This document shows, one piece after another, positions 44,128-52,370 of a stretch of 64,000 nt of DNA (position 1 is the first letter of the stretch; each line of letters starts with the position of its first letter). Source of the DNA: Cystobacter ferrugineus (GTDB taxonomy: Bacteria; Myxococcota; Myxococcia; Myxococcales; Myxococcaceae); contig NZ_MPIN01000016.1 in assembly GCF_001887355.1 (NCBI RefSeq), positions 842-64,841 on the forward strand, in the 5' to 3' direction. The notes under the pieces were generated by a model. It was not told the origin of the DNA. It was given only the letters and a program-made list of their open reading frames with translations, and made no database searches. A program made the translations under genes and the position numbers.

Positions 44128-44262
44128 GCTCCTGGGCTGGAATCCTGGTTTGAAGCACTGCGCTTATCGGAGCAGACATGGTCCGACGAGCCACCATGTT
44201 ACTCCGACATGTGCTTCACCGAGGACGAGGCACGGTGTTGGTGGAGACAATTTCTCGCCTGA
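44128..44262 (+). pseudogene. Duplicated 3' end of the immunity gene
   Basis: The frame ending at 44262 encodes LESWFEALRLSEQTWSDEPP and then YSDMCFTEDEA and WWRQFLA, aligning residue by residue with the last 45 amino acids of the upstream DUF3396-like protein (LEPWLEPLRLSEQTRSDKPP and on). The DNA is also clearly similar. No upstream part of the gene is present, so this is a remnant of a second immunity gene, diverged at about a quarter of positions. Confidence 0.85.
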
Positions 44263-44315
44263 CTGGCCGTCCCCCCTGCTGCGACGGATACAAGCCCATT
44301 TGGGCACGCGAAAAA

Positions 44316-44777
44316 TCAGGGGACAGCCAGCAGGGGAGCGCACATGGCCTTCATGCGACGGCGCAGGGTGCGGGGACTGATGGGGCAGCCGTAGCGCCGC
44401 TCCAGGTGCCCGGCCAGCAGCACCACCGTCCAGATGTGGGTGCTATAGCCCCAGTCCGAGGGTGGGCTGCTGAGTTCGAGGAGTATCTGCTCCGGGCTGA
44501 TGCAGTCGGCGGCCGGTGGCCGTCCGCGGCGAGGTTCGTCGCGCAGTGCTTCAATGCGCCGCTGTTGCACGTAGCGTTTGAGCCAGAAGTACACCGTCGG
44601 TCGGCTCAACCCCGTGACGTGTGCCGCCTGGGCCAGAGTGTAGCCCTCGGCTACCAGCAGCAGCGCTTGTGCACGCTGGTACACGCGAACATCCTCGGCG
44701 TGCCGAAGCGCTCGCCGGAGTCGAGCGCGGTCATACCTGGTCAGTCCCCGCTGGGCGGGGGCCAGTGCCTTGCGCAT
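44316..44777 (-). mobile_element. IS630-type transposase, N-terminal part only
   Basis: 153 codons with a helix-turn-helix (YTLAQAAHVTGLSRPTVYFW, near 47-66), a DEPRRGRPP linker and a second DNA-binding helix region ending in SPRTLRRRMKAM, the usual first half of IS630-family transposases. The DDE catalytic half is missing: the frame stops and the next DNA downstream is the duplicated immunity-gene tail. I could not find matching terminal inverted repeats or a TA duplication. It is a truncated element next to a toxin-immunity locus. Confidence 0.75.
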
Positions 44778-44830
44778 CGGCTCAGCGTAGGCCCTCCGCG
44801 TTATTATGTCGGGGACTTTTGGTCACCTAC

Positions 44831-46099
44831 TTAGTTGTCGAGCGCACCCGCGAGGATCCACGAGCGGATCCGGGTGAACTCTCCCTGGTTGAGGTCGAAG
44901 TAGTCGGAATCGCCCATGGGCATCCGGATGCCGCACTCCTCACCGCTGATGCGCCTCACCAGCAGGGACTCCTCGGGGTGGCCGGGCGAGACCCGGGGGC
45001 CTGCACATGCCCCCCCGCCCGACGCCATCAGCGAGGCGTGGGACTTGCCTACCTGCAGGTTCAATCCCTCGGGGCTGTTCTCATTGTGGCAGCTCGAGCA
45101 CTTCGCGCTCCACAGGGGCTCGATGTCCTGGGCATAGGAGGGAACGCCCACCTGCACATCCACCGAGCGGCTCTCCGAGCTGGTGCCATCGGACACGGTG
45201 ACCTTCAGCTTATAGGTGGCGGGCTCCTTGAGCTCTCCCGACCGCCACTCGGCGGAGGCCTGCTCCGGGGAGGTGAAGACCCCTGCTCCGGGGGGCTCCG
45301 TCGTCCAGGAATAGGTGAGCGGATCTCCATCCGGATCCCTCGCGGAGATGAAGAGGGGGACGGTCTCGCCCGCGACGATCCCCTCGGGATCCACGTTGAT
45401 GTCCAAGTCCACGCTGGGCGCCTGGTTGAGGGCGGGGACGTTCACCACGGTGACCGACACCGTGCCCTGGGTCGATCCGCCCCTGCCGTCCGAGACCGTC
45501 ACCTTCAGGAGGAAGGCCGTGTCGCGGGAGATGAACGGCGCGGTCCACGAGGGGGTGGCATTGCTGCCCTCGGCGAACGTCCCCAGGGGCGCGAACGGGC
45601 TCTGGGTCCAGGTATAGGTGAGCGTGTCGCCATCGGGATCCGTGGCGGTCACCGCGAGGCTCGCGGTGGAGCCCTCGTCGAGGGTTTGGTGCGTCGTGGT
45701 CACCGGACCGAGCGAGGGAGCGCGGTTGGCCGCCAGGACGGTGATGGAGACGGGCGCGGAGAGGGCGCTGTTGCCCGCGGCGTCCTGGGCCTTCACGGTG
45801 AGCTGGTGGTCTCCCGGAGGGGTGGTGGACGAGTCCCAGGTGCACGAGAAGGTCGCACCGGAGCGCCGCGCGATGTCGTCCACGCACACCGGCGAGCCCG
45901 CGACGGAGAACTCCACCCGAGCCACCGTGCCCGAGTTGTCCTCGGCGGTAGCCCGGAGGATCCGCGAGCCCGAGACGCGCTCGCCAGGCGTCACGCCCTC
46001 CACCACCCGCACATCCACCGGCGCGACGGAGTCCGCGTCCCCGCCGCACCCCATCATCCCCAAGACAAGACATCCCGCGATGAGCCGAAGCGTTTTCAT
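44831..46099 (-). CDS. Lipoprotein with Ig/cadherin-like domains and a c-type haem site
   Basis: 422 aa. Signal with lipobox GMMGC (C18). Three beta-sandwich domains follow (about 30-120, 125-215, 225-320), with TDPDGDTLTYTW and RDPDGDPLTYSW repeats typical of cadherin/PKD-like folds. The C-terminal 100 residues hold CSSCH in the setting of a planctomycete-type cytochrome c domain (IEPLWSAKCSSCHN). It is probably an outer-membrane or periplasmic haem protein of the type common in myxobacteria; its partner is unknown. Confidence 0.8.
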   Translation of the reverse strand: MKTLRLIAGCLVLGMMGCGGDADSVAPVDVRVVEGVTPGERVSGSRILRATAEDNSGTVARVEFSVAGSPVCVDDIARRSGATFSCTWDSSTTPPGDHQLTVKAQDAAGNSALSAPVSITVLAANRAPSLGPVTTTHQTLDEGSTASLAVTATDPDGDTLTYTWTQSPFAPLGTFAEGSNATPSWTAPFISRDTAFLLKVTVSDGRGGSTQGTVSVTVVNVPALNQAPSVDLDINVDPEGIVAGETVPLFISARDPDGDPLTYSWTTEPPGAGVFTSPEQASAEWRSGELKEPATYKLKVTVSDGTSSESRSVDVQVGVPSYAQDIEPLWSAKCSSCHNENSPEGLNLQVGKSHASLMASGGGACAGPRVSPGHPEESLLVRRISGEECGIRMPMGDSDYFDLNQGEFTRIRSWILAGALDN

Positions 46100-46176
46100 G
46101 GGGCGACTATCGCACGCCCGGAGCGCCTTTCCGCGGACGAGCCGTGGGCGAACCCGGAGGGCATGTGTGAGGCAAG

Positions 46177-46425
46177 ATGGATCAATCGCGGCGGCTCAAT
46201 GGCTCCAACGCCGCGCGCGCCATTGGCATCGTCCAGCGGCTCAATCCCAAGCAGGTGCGCATCTACGCCGTGGGTCGCGAGCCCTGGCTCGGGCATGTCA
46301 TGGTGATGGGCTACCACGAGAACTCGCCGCAACTGGTGGAGGCACGCAAGCTCATCGATTACTGCCGCGAGCAGGGCATCTCCGGGGAGATGCCCTATGG
46401 CCAGGCCGAGCTGTTGCCGCGCTGA
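46177..46425 (+). CDS. Small conserved-looking protein, unknown
   Basis: 82 aa with alternating strands and helices (RIYAVGREPWLGHVMVMGYHE, quoted in part: RIYAVGREPWLG), no signal peptide. GAGGCAAG directly precedes the ATG. I do not recognise the family. It lies divergent from the haem lipoprotein gene with a 77-bp gap. Confidence 0.55.
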   Translation: MDQSRRLNGSNAARAIGIVQRLNPKQVRIYAVGREPWLGHVMVMGYHENSPQLVEARKLIDYCREQGISGEMPYGQAELLPR

Positions 46426-46540
46426 GCGGGAGGCTCGAAGGAAGCCCTCCCTCCTCCGTCTGTTCCCCAAACAGGTATTCCTCCCTGGCCCTGGCCTCGA
46501 AGCCCTCCCCTCTGTCCGGAGAACGAGCGCCCCGAACAGG

Positions 46541-46556
46541 AAGTGAGTGCTCACTT
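46541..46556. promoter_or_regulatory. 16-bp palindrome upstream of the TetR gene
   Basis: AAGTGAGTGCTCACTT: 7-bp arms around a TG centre, 33 bp before the tetR-family start. It is the typical size and place for an autoregulatory TetR operator. Confidence 0.7.
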
Positions 46557-46589
46557 TCTTTTTGAAGCGGGGCCACTCATACTTCTGGC

Positions 46590-47231
46590 ATGTCCGATTC
46601 GTTTCTCCCCATCGACGACGCGCCGCCTGCCCGGCGCACCCAGCAGGAGCGCCGGGATTCCACGCGCCAGAAGCTGCTGGACGCCACCGTCGAGTGCCTC
46701 GTGGAGCTGGGCTATGCGCGGACGACCACGATCGCGGTCGCCCAGCGCGCCGAGGTGTCCCACGGGGCCCTGTTCAAGCACTTCCCCACCAAGGCGGCGC
46801 TGCTGGCGGCGGCGGTCGAGCGCCTCTTCCCCCGCCTGATCGCCCGCTACCGCGCCGAACTCGCCGACCTCCCGGCCGCTCCAGAGGATCGCATCGCCGA
46901 GGCCATCGAACGGCTGTGGTTCATCTACCAGCGGCCCGAGCTGCTCGCCGCCATCGAGCTGTACGTCGCCGCGCGCACCGACGCCGAGCTGGCCGCGGCC
47001 CTGAGCGTGGTGGATCCGCCCCACCGCCGCCACCTGCACCACGTGGCGCGCGAGCTCTTCCCCGAGGTCGCCGACGCCCACCCCGGCTTCGATTCGCTCG
47101 TCGAGCTCATCCTCAACGCCGTGCAGGGGGCGGCCGTGGGCGGCGCGGCCCTGCCTCCCAATCCAGACCACCGGGGGATGCTCACCCTGCTCGTCCAGCT
47201 CTCCCGCCGCGCCTTCTCCGCCCCCGCATAA
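46590..47231 (+). CDS. TetR-family regulator
   Basis: 213 aa. N-terminal TetR helix-turn-helix (about 18-65: RQKLLDATVECLVELGY, then VAQRAEVSHGALFKHFPTK). The C-terminal ligand-binding helices have no clear specificity. It probably represses itself and the downstream sterol-desaturase-family gene 20 bp away through the palindrome at 46541-46556; this is inferred from arrangement. Confidence 0.9.
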   Translation: MSDSFLPIDDAPPARRTQQERRDSTRQKLLDATVECLVELGYARTTTIAVAQRAEVSHGALFKHFPTKAALLAAAVERLFPRLIARYRAELADLPAAPEDRIAEAIERLWFIYQRPELLAAIELYVAARTDAELAAALSVVDPPHRRHLHHVARELFPEVADAHPGFDSLVELILNAVQGAAVGGAALPPNPDHRGMLTLLVQLSRRAFSAPA

Positions 47232-47251
47232 GCACACCCAGGAGCCTCTCC

Positions 47252-48145
47252 ATGCCCGACACGCCCATCGATCTCACCCTGTACGCCATCCCGGCGTTCA
47301 TCTTCCTGATGGCCGTGGAAGGGCTCTACCTCTGGCGCCACCGCGAGTCGGGCCTCCAGGGCTATGCCACCCGGGACACCGCGGCCAGCCTGTCCATGGG
47401 GCTCGGCTACTCGGCCATCAACATGGTGTGGAAGGGCATCGCCTTCGCCTTCTACACCGCGCTCTACCAGCTCACCCCGCTACGGCTGGGCACCGGGCCG
47501 CTCGTCTGGGTCGCCCTGCTGTTCGCCGACGACCTCTGCTACTACTGGTTCCACCGCATCCATCACGAGTCGCGCTTCTTCTGGGCCTCGCACGTGGTGC
47601 ACCACTCCAGCGAGCACTACAACCTGTCCACCGCCCTGCGCCAGACGTGGACGCCCATGACGAACACGCTGTTCTGGGCCCCGCTCGCCCTGCTCGGCTT
47701 CCACCCGGTGATGATCGTCATCCAGCAGGCCATCAGCCTGCTCTACCAGTTCTGGATCCACACCGAGGCGGTGGGCCGGCTGGGGCCCCTGGAGTGGGTG
47801 CTCAACACGCCCTCGCATCACCGCGTGCACCACGGCTCCAACCCGCGCTACCTGGACCGCAACTACGCCGGCATCTTCATCATCTGGGATCGGCTCTTCG
47901 GCACCTTCCAGGCGGAGGACGAGCGCCCCGTCTACGGCCTCACCCACAACATCAAGACGTACAACCCGCTGCGCATCGCCTTCCACGAGTTCGCCGCCAT
48001 CCTGCGCGACGTGCGCCGCCCCGCCCCGCTGCGCGTCCGCCTGGGCCTCGTGTTCCGGGGGCCTGGCTGGAAGGCCCCCGGCGACAACACCGAGTCCCTC
48101 CCGGCCCCAACGGCCTCCGCGGGCGAGCACGTCTCCTCCGCGTGA
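47252..48145 (+). CDS. Sterol desaturase / fatty acid hydroxylase family membrane enzyme
   Basis: 297 aa, about four membrane helices. Three histidine clusters bind the diiron centre: HRIHH (near 103), HVVHHSSEHYN (near 115) and HRVHH (near 192). Family members hydroxylate or desaturate sterols, carotenoids or fatty acyl chains. GGAG lies 8 nt before the ATG. It is co-directional with and just after the TetR gene, which suggests ligand-induced expression. Confidence 0.88.
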   Translation: MPDTPIDLTLYAIPAFIFLMAVEGLYLWRHRESGLQGYATRDTAASLSMGLGYSAINMVWKGIAFAFYTALYQLTPLRLGTGPLVWVALLFADDLCYYWFHRIHHESRFFWASHVVHHSSEHYNLSTALRQTWTPMTNTLFWAPLALLGFHPVMIVIQQAISLLYQFWIHTEAVGRLGPLEWVLNTPSHHRVHHGSNPRYLDRNYAGIFIIWDRLFGTFQAEDERPVYGLTHNIKTYNPLRIAFHEFAAILRDVRRPAPLRVRLGLVFRGPGWKAPGDNTESLPAPTASAGEHVSSA

Positions 48146-48153
48146 GGGCGGTG

Positions 48154-48270
48154 GCTACTCGGCCCAGACGAGCGCCAGTTCGAGCTCGACGGCCTCGAAC
48201 GGCGCGGCGTGGATCCGTTCGTCTCCGGCGAAGGTGTCGACGAGCAGCCAGTGGCGGCCCTCGAGCCAGA
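48154..48270 (-). pseudogene. C-terminal remnant of a Uma2-family nuclease gene
   Basis: A 38-codon open stretch on the minus strand reads WLEGRHWLLVDTFAGDERIH then APFEAVELELALVW and a stop. This is the characteristic end of Uma2/DUF820 endonucleases (GDE....PFEAVPLEL..LW). The stretch is in frame with, and begins right after, the TGA of the gene upstream at 48275, so it has no start of its own. The rest of the nuclease (about 150 residues) is gone. Confidence 0.65.
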
Positions 48271-48274
48271 TGAT

Positions 48275-48901
48275 TCAGTAGAGGATGAAGTCAAACCTTT
48301 CGACGACGGCGCGGAATTCTTCCGGGGTAGTATCGAAGTGCTTTGCCTCGACCGTAGCGGACAAGGTCAATGCTCTCGTGGGGGCCGATTGCTTGTGCAG
48401 GTCCTCGATAACGATACGGCCAAATCGGCCCGGCCACTTGACGCTGCGCAATTCGGGGGCTCGCCCGATGGGGTCCAAGATGGTGAAGCAGGGCCACCTG
48501 GGAAAGCGAAGGGTGGCAGGGTCCGAACCCATGATGCGGCAGCCATCCAGACGGGCCTCGGTGAAGTCGCAGTCCTCGATGGCCCCGTGCTCCCAACCTG
48601 TGCCGTAGTCGGGCCAGTGCCCGAAGTCGCACCCCGTCAGGCGTCCCTTGAAGCGGCACCCCTTGAGGGAGGCTTTCACCCATTGTTGATGGTTTTTTAG
48701 CTCCTGCTTCACCTCGAAGGTGCAGTCAATGAACCGTGCCCCAACGATGATCAAGTTCCTGGCGGAGACTTTCAGGATGACGGTGCAGTTTCTAAGCGAC
48801 AGGTTGGGGCCAAGGAAATAGAGCGAATTCTTGTCCGTCAACTCCAGTCGCTCGTCTGCAATCTCCTTGTCCTCCATGCGGACGTTCTCCAGCCACCCCA
48901 T
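48275..48901 (-). CDS. Pentapeptide-like protein, putative immunity partner (SitI-like position)
   Basis: 208 aa. Residues 30-130 show irregular repeats of the pentapeptide kind (LSLRNCTVIL, ARFIDCTF, LKGCRFKGRLTGCDF, IEDCDFTEARLDGCRI), followed by a non-repeat C-terminal half. No signal peptide. It follows the SitA-like toxin gene by 11 nt and ends the operon. Position suggests an immunity protein; the pentapeptide element is unusual for that role. The C-terminal end may have been altered by recombination with the Uma2 remnant. Confidence 0.6.
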   Translation of the reverse strand: MGWLENVRMEDKEIADERLELTDKNSLYFLGPNLSLRNCTVILKVSARNLIIVGARFIDCTFEVKQELKNHQQWVKASLKGCRFKGRLTGCDFGHWPDYGTGWEHGAIEDCDFTEARLDGCRIMGSDPATLRFPRWPCFTILDPIGRAPELRSVKWPGRFGRIVIEDLHKQSAPTRALTLSATVEAKHFDTTPEEFRAVVERFDFILY

Positions 48902-48912
48902 GGTTGCCCCTT

Positions 48913-49737
48913 TCAGAAGGTGATCATCCGGAAGAACTCGCCCGCCATGCGTCTGCCGTGACGCGCCAGATTCGACTCCGTGCCGGAGAGAATCTCGTAC
49001 TGGCGACCCGTCTTCAGGTCAACCACGTCCACTCCTTGGTGTTTGAACCGAAGGCTCCCTCCCAACTGAGCTTTGACCTCTTCGTGCACGAAACGCCCCC
49101 GGGCCTCGCGCTCTAGCAATCGCGCCAGCCAGTATTCTCCTCGCTCCAGAGCCTCCTTGATGGCCTTGTCCTCCTTGAAAGAGAGCCTGTCGGGCCTCCA
49201 TTTCCTCGCGGCCTCGGAGACAGCCTCCTGGAGCATGTCCCCCACCTTGTCCTCGGAGGGAATGTCGGCGGCTGACTTTCCGCGTGGCAGATGCCAGCGC
49301 TGCCCATCGCTGAGTTCTACCTGCCGGTTGCCGCCCCGGTGACGAATGACGGTTTCCGCGGAGCGGTCCCCAGGGGCCTGTCCCGCCCCACTGCCCTGCC
49401 CCTTCTTGAGCATCACCACGGCCAGGGGGCCCTGCGGGGAGGTGGCCACCGTGTCCACCGCCTGGGCCAGAGCGCCCTCCGTCGCGAGCGCCTCCTCCGT
49501 CACCTCCAGGCGCCCCATGACACCGGCGCCGCCCTGCGCCTCGAACTGCTTGCCGGCGAGGTTGAAGCGCGGGAGCGACCTCACCCGCGGCAGCACCTGC
49601 CCCAGCGTGTGTCCGCCCAGCGTGGCCACGGCGAGAATCATGGCCCGGGCCGCGTCCTCGCCCAGTACCTTGCCGAAGTCCTCTCCCGCCGCGCGCAACT
49701 CCTCGAAGGTGGTGGCGTGGTGCGCCGTGTCCGCCAT
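48913..49737 (-). CDS. SitA-like polymorphic toxin, apparently without its lipoprotein signal
   Basis: 274 aa. The C-terminal part (WLARLLEREARGRFV, then GVDVVDLKTGRQYEILSGTE and HGRRMAGEFFRMITF) matches what I know of the myxobacterial SitA/TIGR02269-type toxin family, with a D...E-like nuclease core. The N-terminal half (GGHTLGQVLPRVRSL) is the usual SitA body, but there is no signal peptide or lipobox: the gene starts MADTAHHATTF only 21 nt after the rtcB stop. Either it was truncated on insertion behind rtcB or it is a cytoplasmic orphan toxin. Confidence 0.65.
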   Translation of the reverse strand: MADTAHHATTFEELRAAGEDFGKVLGEDAARAMILAVATLGGHTLGQVLPRVRSLPRFNLAGKQFEAQGGAGVMGRLEVTEEALATEGALAQAVDTVATSPQGPLAVVMLKKGQGSGAGQAPGDRSAETVIRHRGGNRQVELSDGQRWHLPRGKSAADIPSEDKVGDMLQEAVSEAARKWRPDRLSFKEDKAIKEALERGEYWLARLLEREARGRFVHEEVKAQLGGSLRFKHQGVDVVDLKTGRQYEILSGTESNLARHGRRMAGEFFRMITF

Positions 49738-49758
49738 GCGGGCCCACCCGTTTTCGCG

Positions 49759-51186
49759 TCAACCCTTGATGCACGCCAGCGGCTCGAGCCTCGCCACCTT
49801 GTGCGACAGCCCCGCGACCTCCGCCGCGTCCACCACCTCCACCACGTTCTTGTAGGCCCCCGGAGCCTCCTCGGCCACGCCCCTCATGGACGGGCTCCGG
49901 ATGAGAATGCCCCTGCTCGCCAGCGAATCCACCACCTCCCTCCCCCGCCAGAGCCGGAGCGCGTCGTGGCGGCTGTGGCTCCGCCCCGCCCCGTGTGCGG
50001 AGGAGCTGAAGGCCCTCGCCTCGCTCTCCTCCGTCCCCGCCAGCACGTACGACGCCGTCCCCATGCTCCCGCCGATCAGCACCGGCTGCCCCACCTCGCG
50101 CAGCCCCGGTGGCAAGTCCGGGTGCCCCGGGCCGAACGCCCGCGTCGCCCCCTTGCGGTGCACGAAGAGCCTGCGCCGCTTCCCGTCCACCTCGTGCTCC
50201 TCCACCTTGCACGTGTTGTGGGACACGTCGAAGAGCAACCGCAGCCCGGACACGCCCGTCACCCGCTCGAACGCCCGCCGCACCAGGTGCGTGATGATTT
50301 CCCGGTTGGCCAGCGCGCAGTTGATGGCCGCCCGCATCGCCCCCAGGTACTCGCGGCCCACGTCCGAGCGGATGGGCGCGCACGCCAGCTCCCGGTCCGG
50401 CAGCGTCAGCCCGTGCCGCGCGGCCTCCAATGACATCTCCCGCAGGTACTCGGTGCCAATCTGGTGCCCCAGCCCGCGAGAGCCGCAGTGGATGCTCACC
50501 ACCACCTGCCCCTCGCGCAGCCCGTACGCCTCCGCCAGGCGTGCGTCCTCCACCCGCGCCACGTGCTGCACCTCGAGGTAGTGGTTGCCCGAGCCCAGCG
50601 TGCCCATCTCGTCCGCCTGCCTGGAGCGTGCCCGGCGCGACACGGACTCGGGACGCGCTCCCGCCATGCACCCGCCCTCCTCGATGCGCGGCAGGTCCTC
50701 CCACGCGCCGTAGCCCTGCTCCACCGCCCAGCGAGCACCCCCCGCCAGCATCGCGTCCAGCTCCGCGTCGTCCAGGTGCACCCGGCCCGTGCGCCCCATC
50801 CCCACCGGCACCTCGTGGTAGAGCGCGTCCGCCAGCGCCTGCTTGAAGGGCTCCAGTTGCTCGCGCGTCAGCGGCGTCTCCAGCAGCCGCACGCCGCAGG
50901 AGATGTCGAAGCCCACCCCGCCCGCCGAGATGACGCCCTCCTCCTCGTCGAAGGCCGCCACCCCGCCGATGGGAAAGCCGTAGCCCCAGTGCGCGTCCGG
51001 CATCGCGTACGCCGCCTTCACGATGCCCGGCAGGCTCGCCACGTTGCAGGCCTGCTCGTACACCTTCTCGTCCATCTCCCGCATCAGCGGCTCGGAGGCG
51101 TACACCACCGCCGGTACCCGCATCGCCCCGTGCGGCTCCACCCACCACTCCGCTTCCGCGTGCCTGCTCACCCGTGCCAGGTCCAT
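49759..51186 (-). CDS. rtcB: RNA-splicing ligase RtcB
   Basis: 475 aa, full length. Family motifs: FDISCGVRLL, GSGNHYLEVQ, SIHCGSRGLGHQ, FDVSHNTC, GGSMGTASYVL, and the guanylylated histidine in SSAHGAGR (near 410). RtcB joins RNA 2',3'-cyclic phosphate or 3'-phosphate ends to 5'-OH ends with GTP and Mn2+. It lies 25 nt after the archease gene, its activating partner, and upstream of a toxin gene. Confidence 0.96.
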   Translation of the reverse strand: MDLARVSRHAEAEWWVEPHGAMRVPAVVYASEPLMREMDEKVYEQACNVASLPGIVKAAYAMPDAHWGYGFPIGGVAAFDEEEGVISAGGVGFDISCGVRLLETPLTREQLEPFKQALADALYHEVPVGMGRTGRVHLDDAELDAMLAGGARWAVEQGYGAWEDLPRIEEGGCMAGARPESVSRRARSRQADEMGTLGSGNHYLEVQHVARVEDARLAEAYGLREGQVVVSIHCGSRGLGHQIGTEYLREMSLEAARHGLTLPDRELACAPIRSDVGREYLGAMRAAINCALANREIITHLVRRAFERVTGVSGLRLLFDVSHNTCKVEEHEVDGKRRRLFVHRKGATRAFGPGHPDLPPGLREVGQPVLIGGSMGTASYVLAGTEESEARAFSSSAHGAGRSHSRHDALRLWRGREVVDSLASRGILIRSPSMRGVAEEAPGAYKNVVEVVDAAEVAGLSHKVARLEPLACIKG

Positions 51187-51211
51187 TGTCGTTCCTCCGT
51201 CCAGGCCGGCG

Positions 51212-51661
51212 TCACACGTCGACCACGCACTGCGCGTACCACCCGCCGTCCTCCTCCCGCTTCACCCTCAGGCCCGTCAGCGTCGCCGCCTTCACCTCCA
51301 CCGCCGGTTCGTGCCGCGCCACGTCCACCGGCTCCCCCCACGCCCGGCCCTCGAGCCGCCCGTCCGCGAGGTGCACCTCGAAGCGGCTGAAGAGCATCCG
51401 CCGCGCCGCCATCTCGTAGACGAGCGCGTTGAGCCAGTCCGAGAAGAGCACCTCCACGTCCGGCGCCTCGCAGCACACCGCCACCGCCTCGCGCGGCTCC
51501 ACACGCGAGGGCTCCGTCATCACGGCACAGAGCGCCACGCCCGCCCGCTCGAAGGCCTCCTCCAGCGTCCGGCCCCGGCCCCAGACGCCGATGTCCGAGC
51601 CATGGCGCAGATGGCCCCAGGAGCGTTCCCCACCGCCGGGTGGCTGCGTTTCGGCGTGCAT
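51212..51661 (-). CDS. Archease, RtcB activator
   Basis: 149 aa. Archease fold: HGSDIGVWGRGRTLEEAFERAG near the N-terminus (HGSDIG holds the metal-binding Asp), FSDWLNALVYE near the middle and the conserved C-terminal VDV. Archease speeds RtcB guanylylation and turnover. It is placed directly before rtcB in the same operon. The first 12 residues before the fold are atypical, so the start may be slightly later. Confidence 0.93.
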   Translation of the reverse strand: MHAETQPPGGGERSWGHLRHGSDIGVWGRGRTLEEAFERAGVALCAVMTEPSRVEPREAVAVCCEAPDVEVLFSDWLNALVYEMAARRMLFSRFEVHLADGRLEGRAWGEPVDVARHEPAVEVKAATLTGLRVKREEDGGWYAQCVVDV

Positions 51662-51675
51662 GGCGGGCCTCGGCC

Positions 51676-52350
51676 TCAGGGCCTCGCCTCGAGTTCCAGC
51701 GCGCCGCCGAGGAAGCGCACGAACCAGTCCCCCGCCAGCTTCGCCACCCGCTCCAGCGCGCCCGGCTCGGGGAACAGGTGCGTCGCTCCCGGAATCACTT
51801 CCAGCGCCTTGGGTGAGTGCAACCGCTCCAGCGCCTCCTGGTTCAGGTCCAGCACGATGTCATCCGCTCCGCCCACGATGAGCAGTGTCGGCGCCTGCAC
51901 CCGCTCCAGCGAGTCCCCCGCCAGGTCCGGCCTTCCGCCCCGCGACACCACCGCCCCGATGGCCTCCGTCCGGTCCGCCGCCGCCACCAACGCCGCCGCC
52001 GCCCCCGTGCTCGAGCCGAAGTAGCCCACCCGCCGGCGGCTCAACTCCGGATGCTGGAACACCCAGTCCGTCACCTTCCCCAGCCGCCTCGCCAGGAAGC
52101 CGATGTCGAAGCGCAGCCCCGCCGTGAGCGCGTCCTCCGCCTCCTCGTCCTCCGTCAGCAGATCGAACAGCAGCGTCCCCAACCCCGCCATCCGCAGCGA
52201 GTAGGCCACGTAGCGGTTGCGCGGACTGTGCCGGCTGCTCCCACTGCCGTGCGCGAAGATGACCAGCCCCTGCGCTCTCTCCGGTACCGCGAGCGTCCCG
52301 CCCAGCCTCGCCTCTCCCGCCTTCACCCAGACTTCCCGTTCCATCGCCAT
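51676..52350 (-). CDS. Dienelactone-hydrolase-like alpha/beta hydrolase
   Basis: 224 aa. Oxyanion region IFAHGSGSSRHSPRN, nucleophile elbow GSSTGA (Ser near 118), Asp in GGADDIVLDLN and His in PGATHLF. This group is often paired with phosphoribosyltransferases, as here. The substrate is unknown. ATG 52350 is chosen; a second ATG lies two codons in. It ends 14 nt before archease. Confidence 0.85.
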   Translation of the reverse strand: MAMEREVWVKAGEARLGGTLAVPERAQGLVIFAHGSGSSRHSPRNRYVAYSLRMAGLGTLLFDLLTEDEEAEDALTAGLRFDIGFLARRLGKVTDWVFQHPELSRRRVGYFGSSTGAAAALVAAADRTEAIGAVVSRGGRPDLAGDSLERVQAPTLLIVGGADDIVLDLNQEALERLHSPKALEVIPGATHLFPEPGALERVAKLAGDWFVRFLGGALELEARP

Positions 52351-52370
52351 GTCGCTCCTCCTGTCCGCAC

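Noticed and set aside
49019-51148. 709-codon minus-strand frame over rtcB
   Set aside because: It is Gly/Arg/Ala-rich and out of frame with the RtcB motifs, which are intact in the chosen frame.
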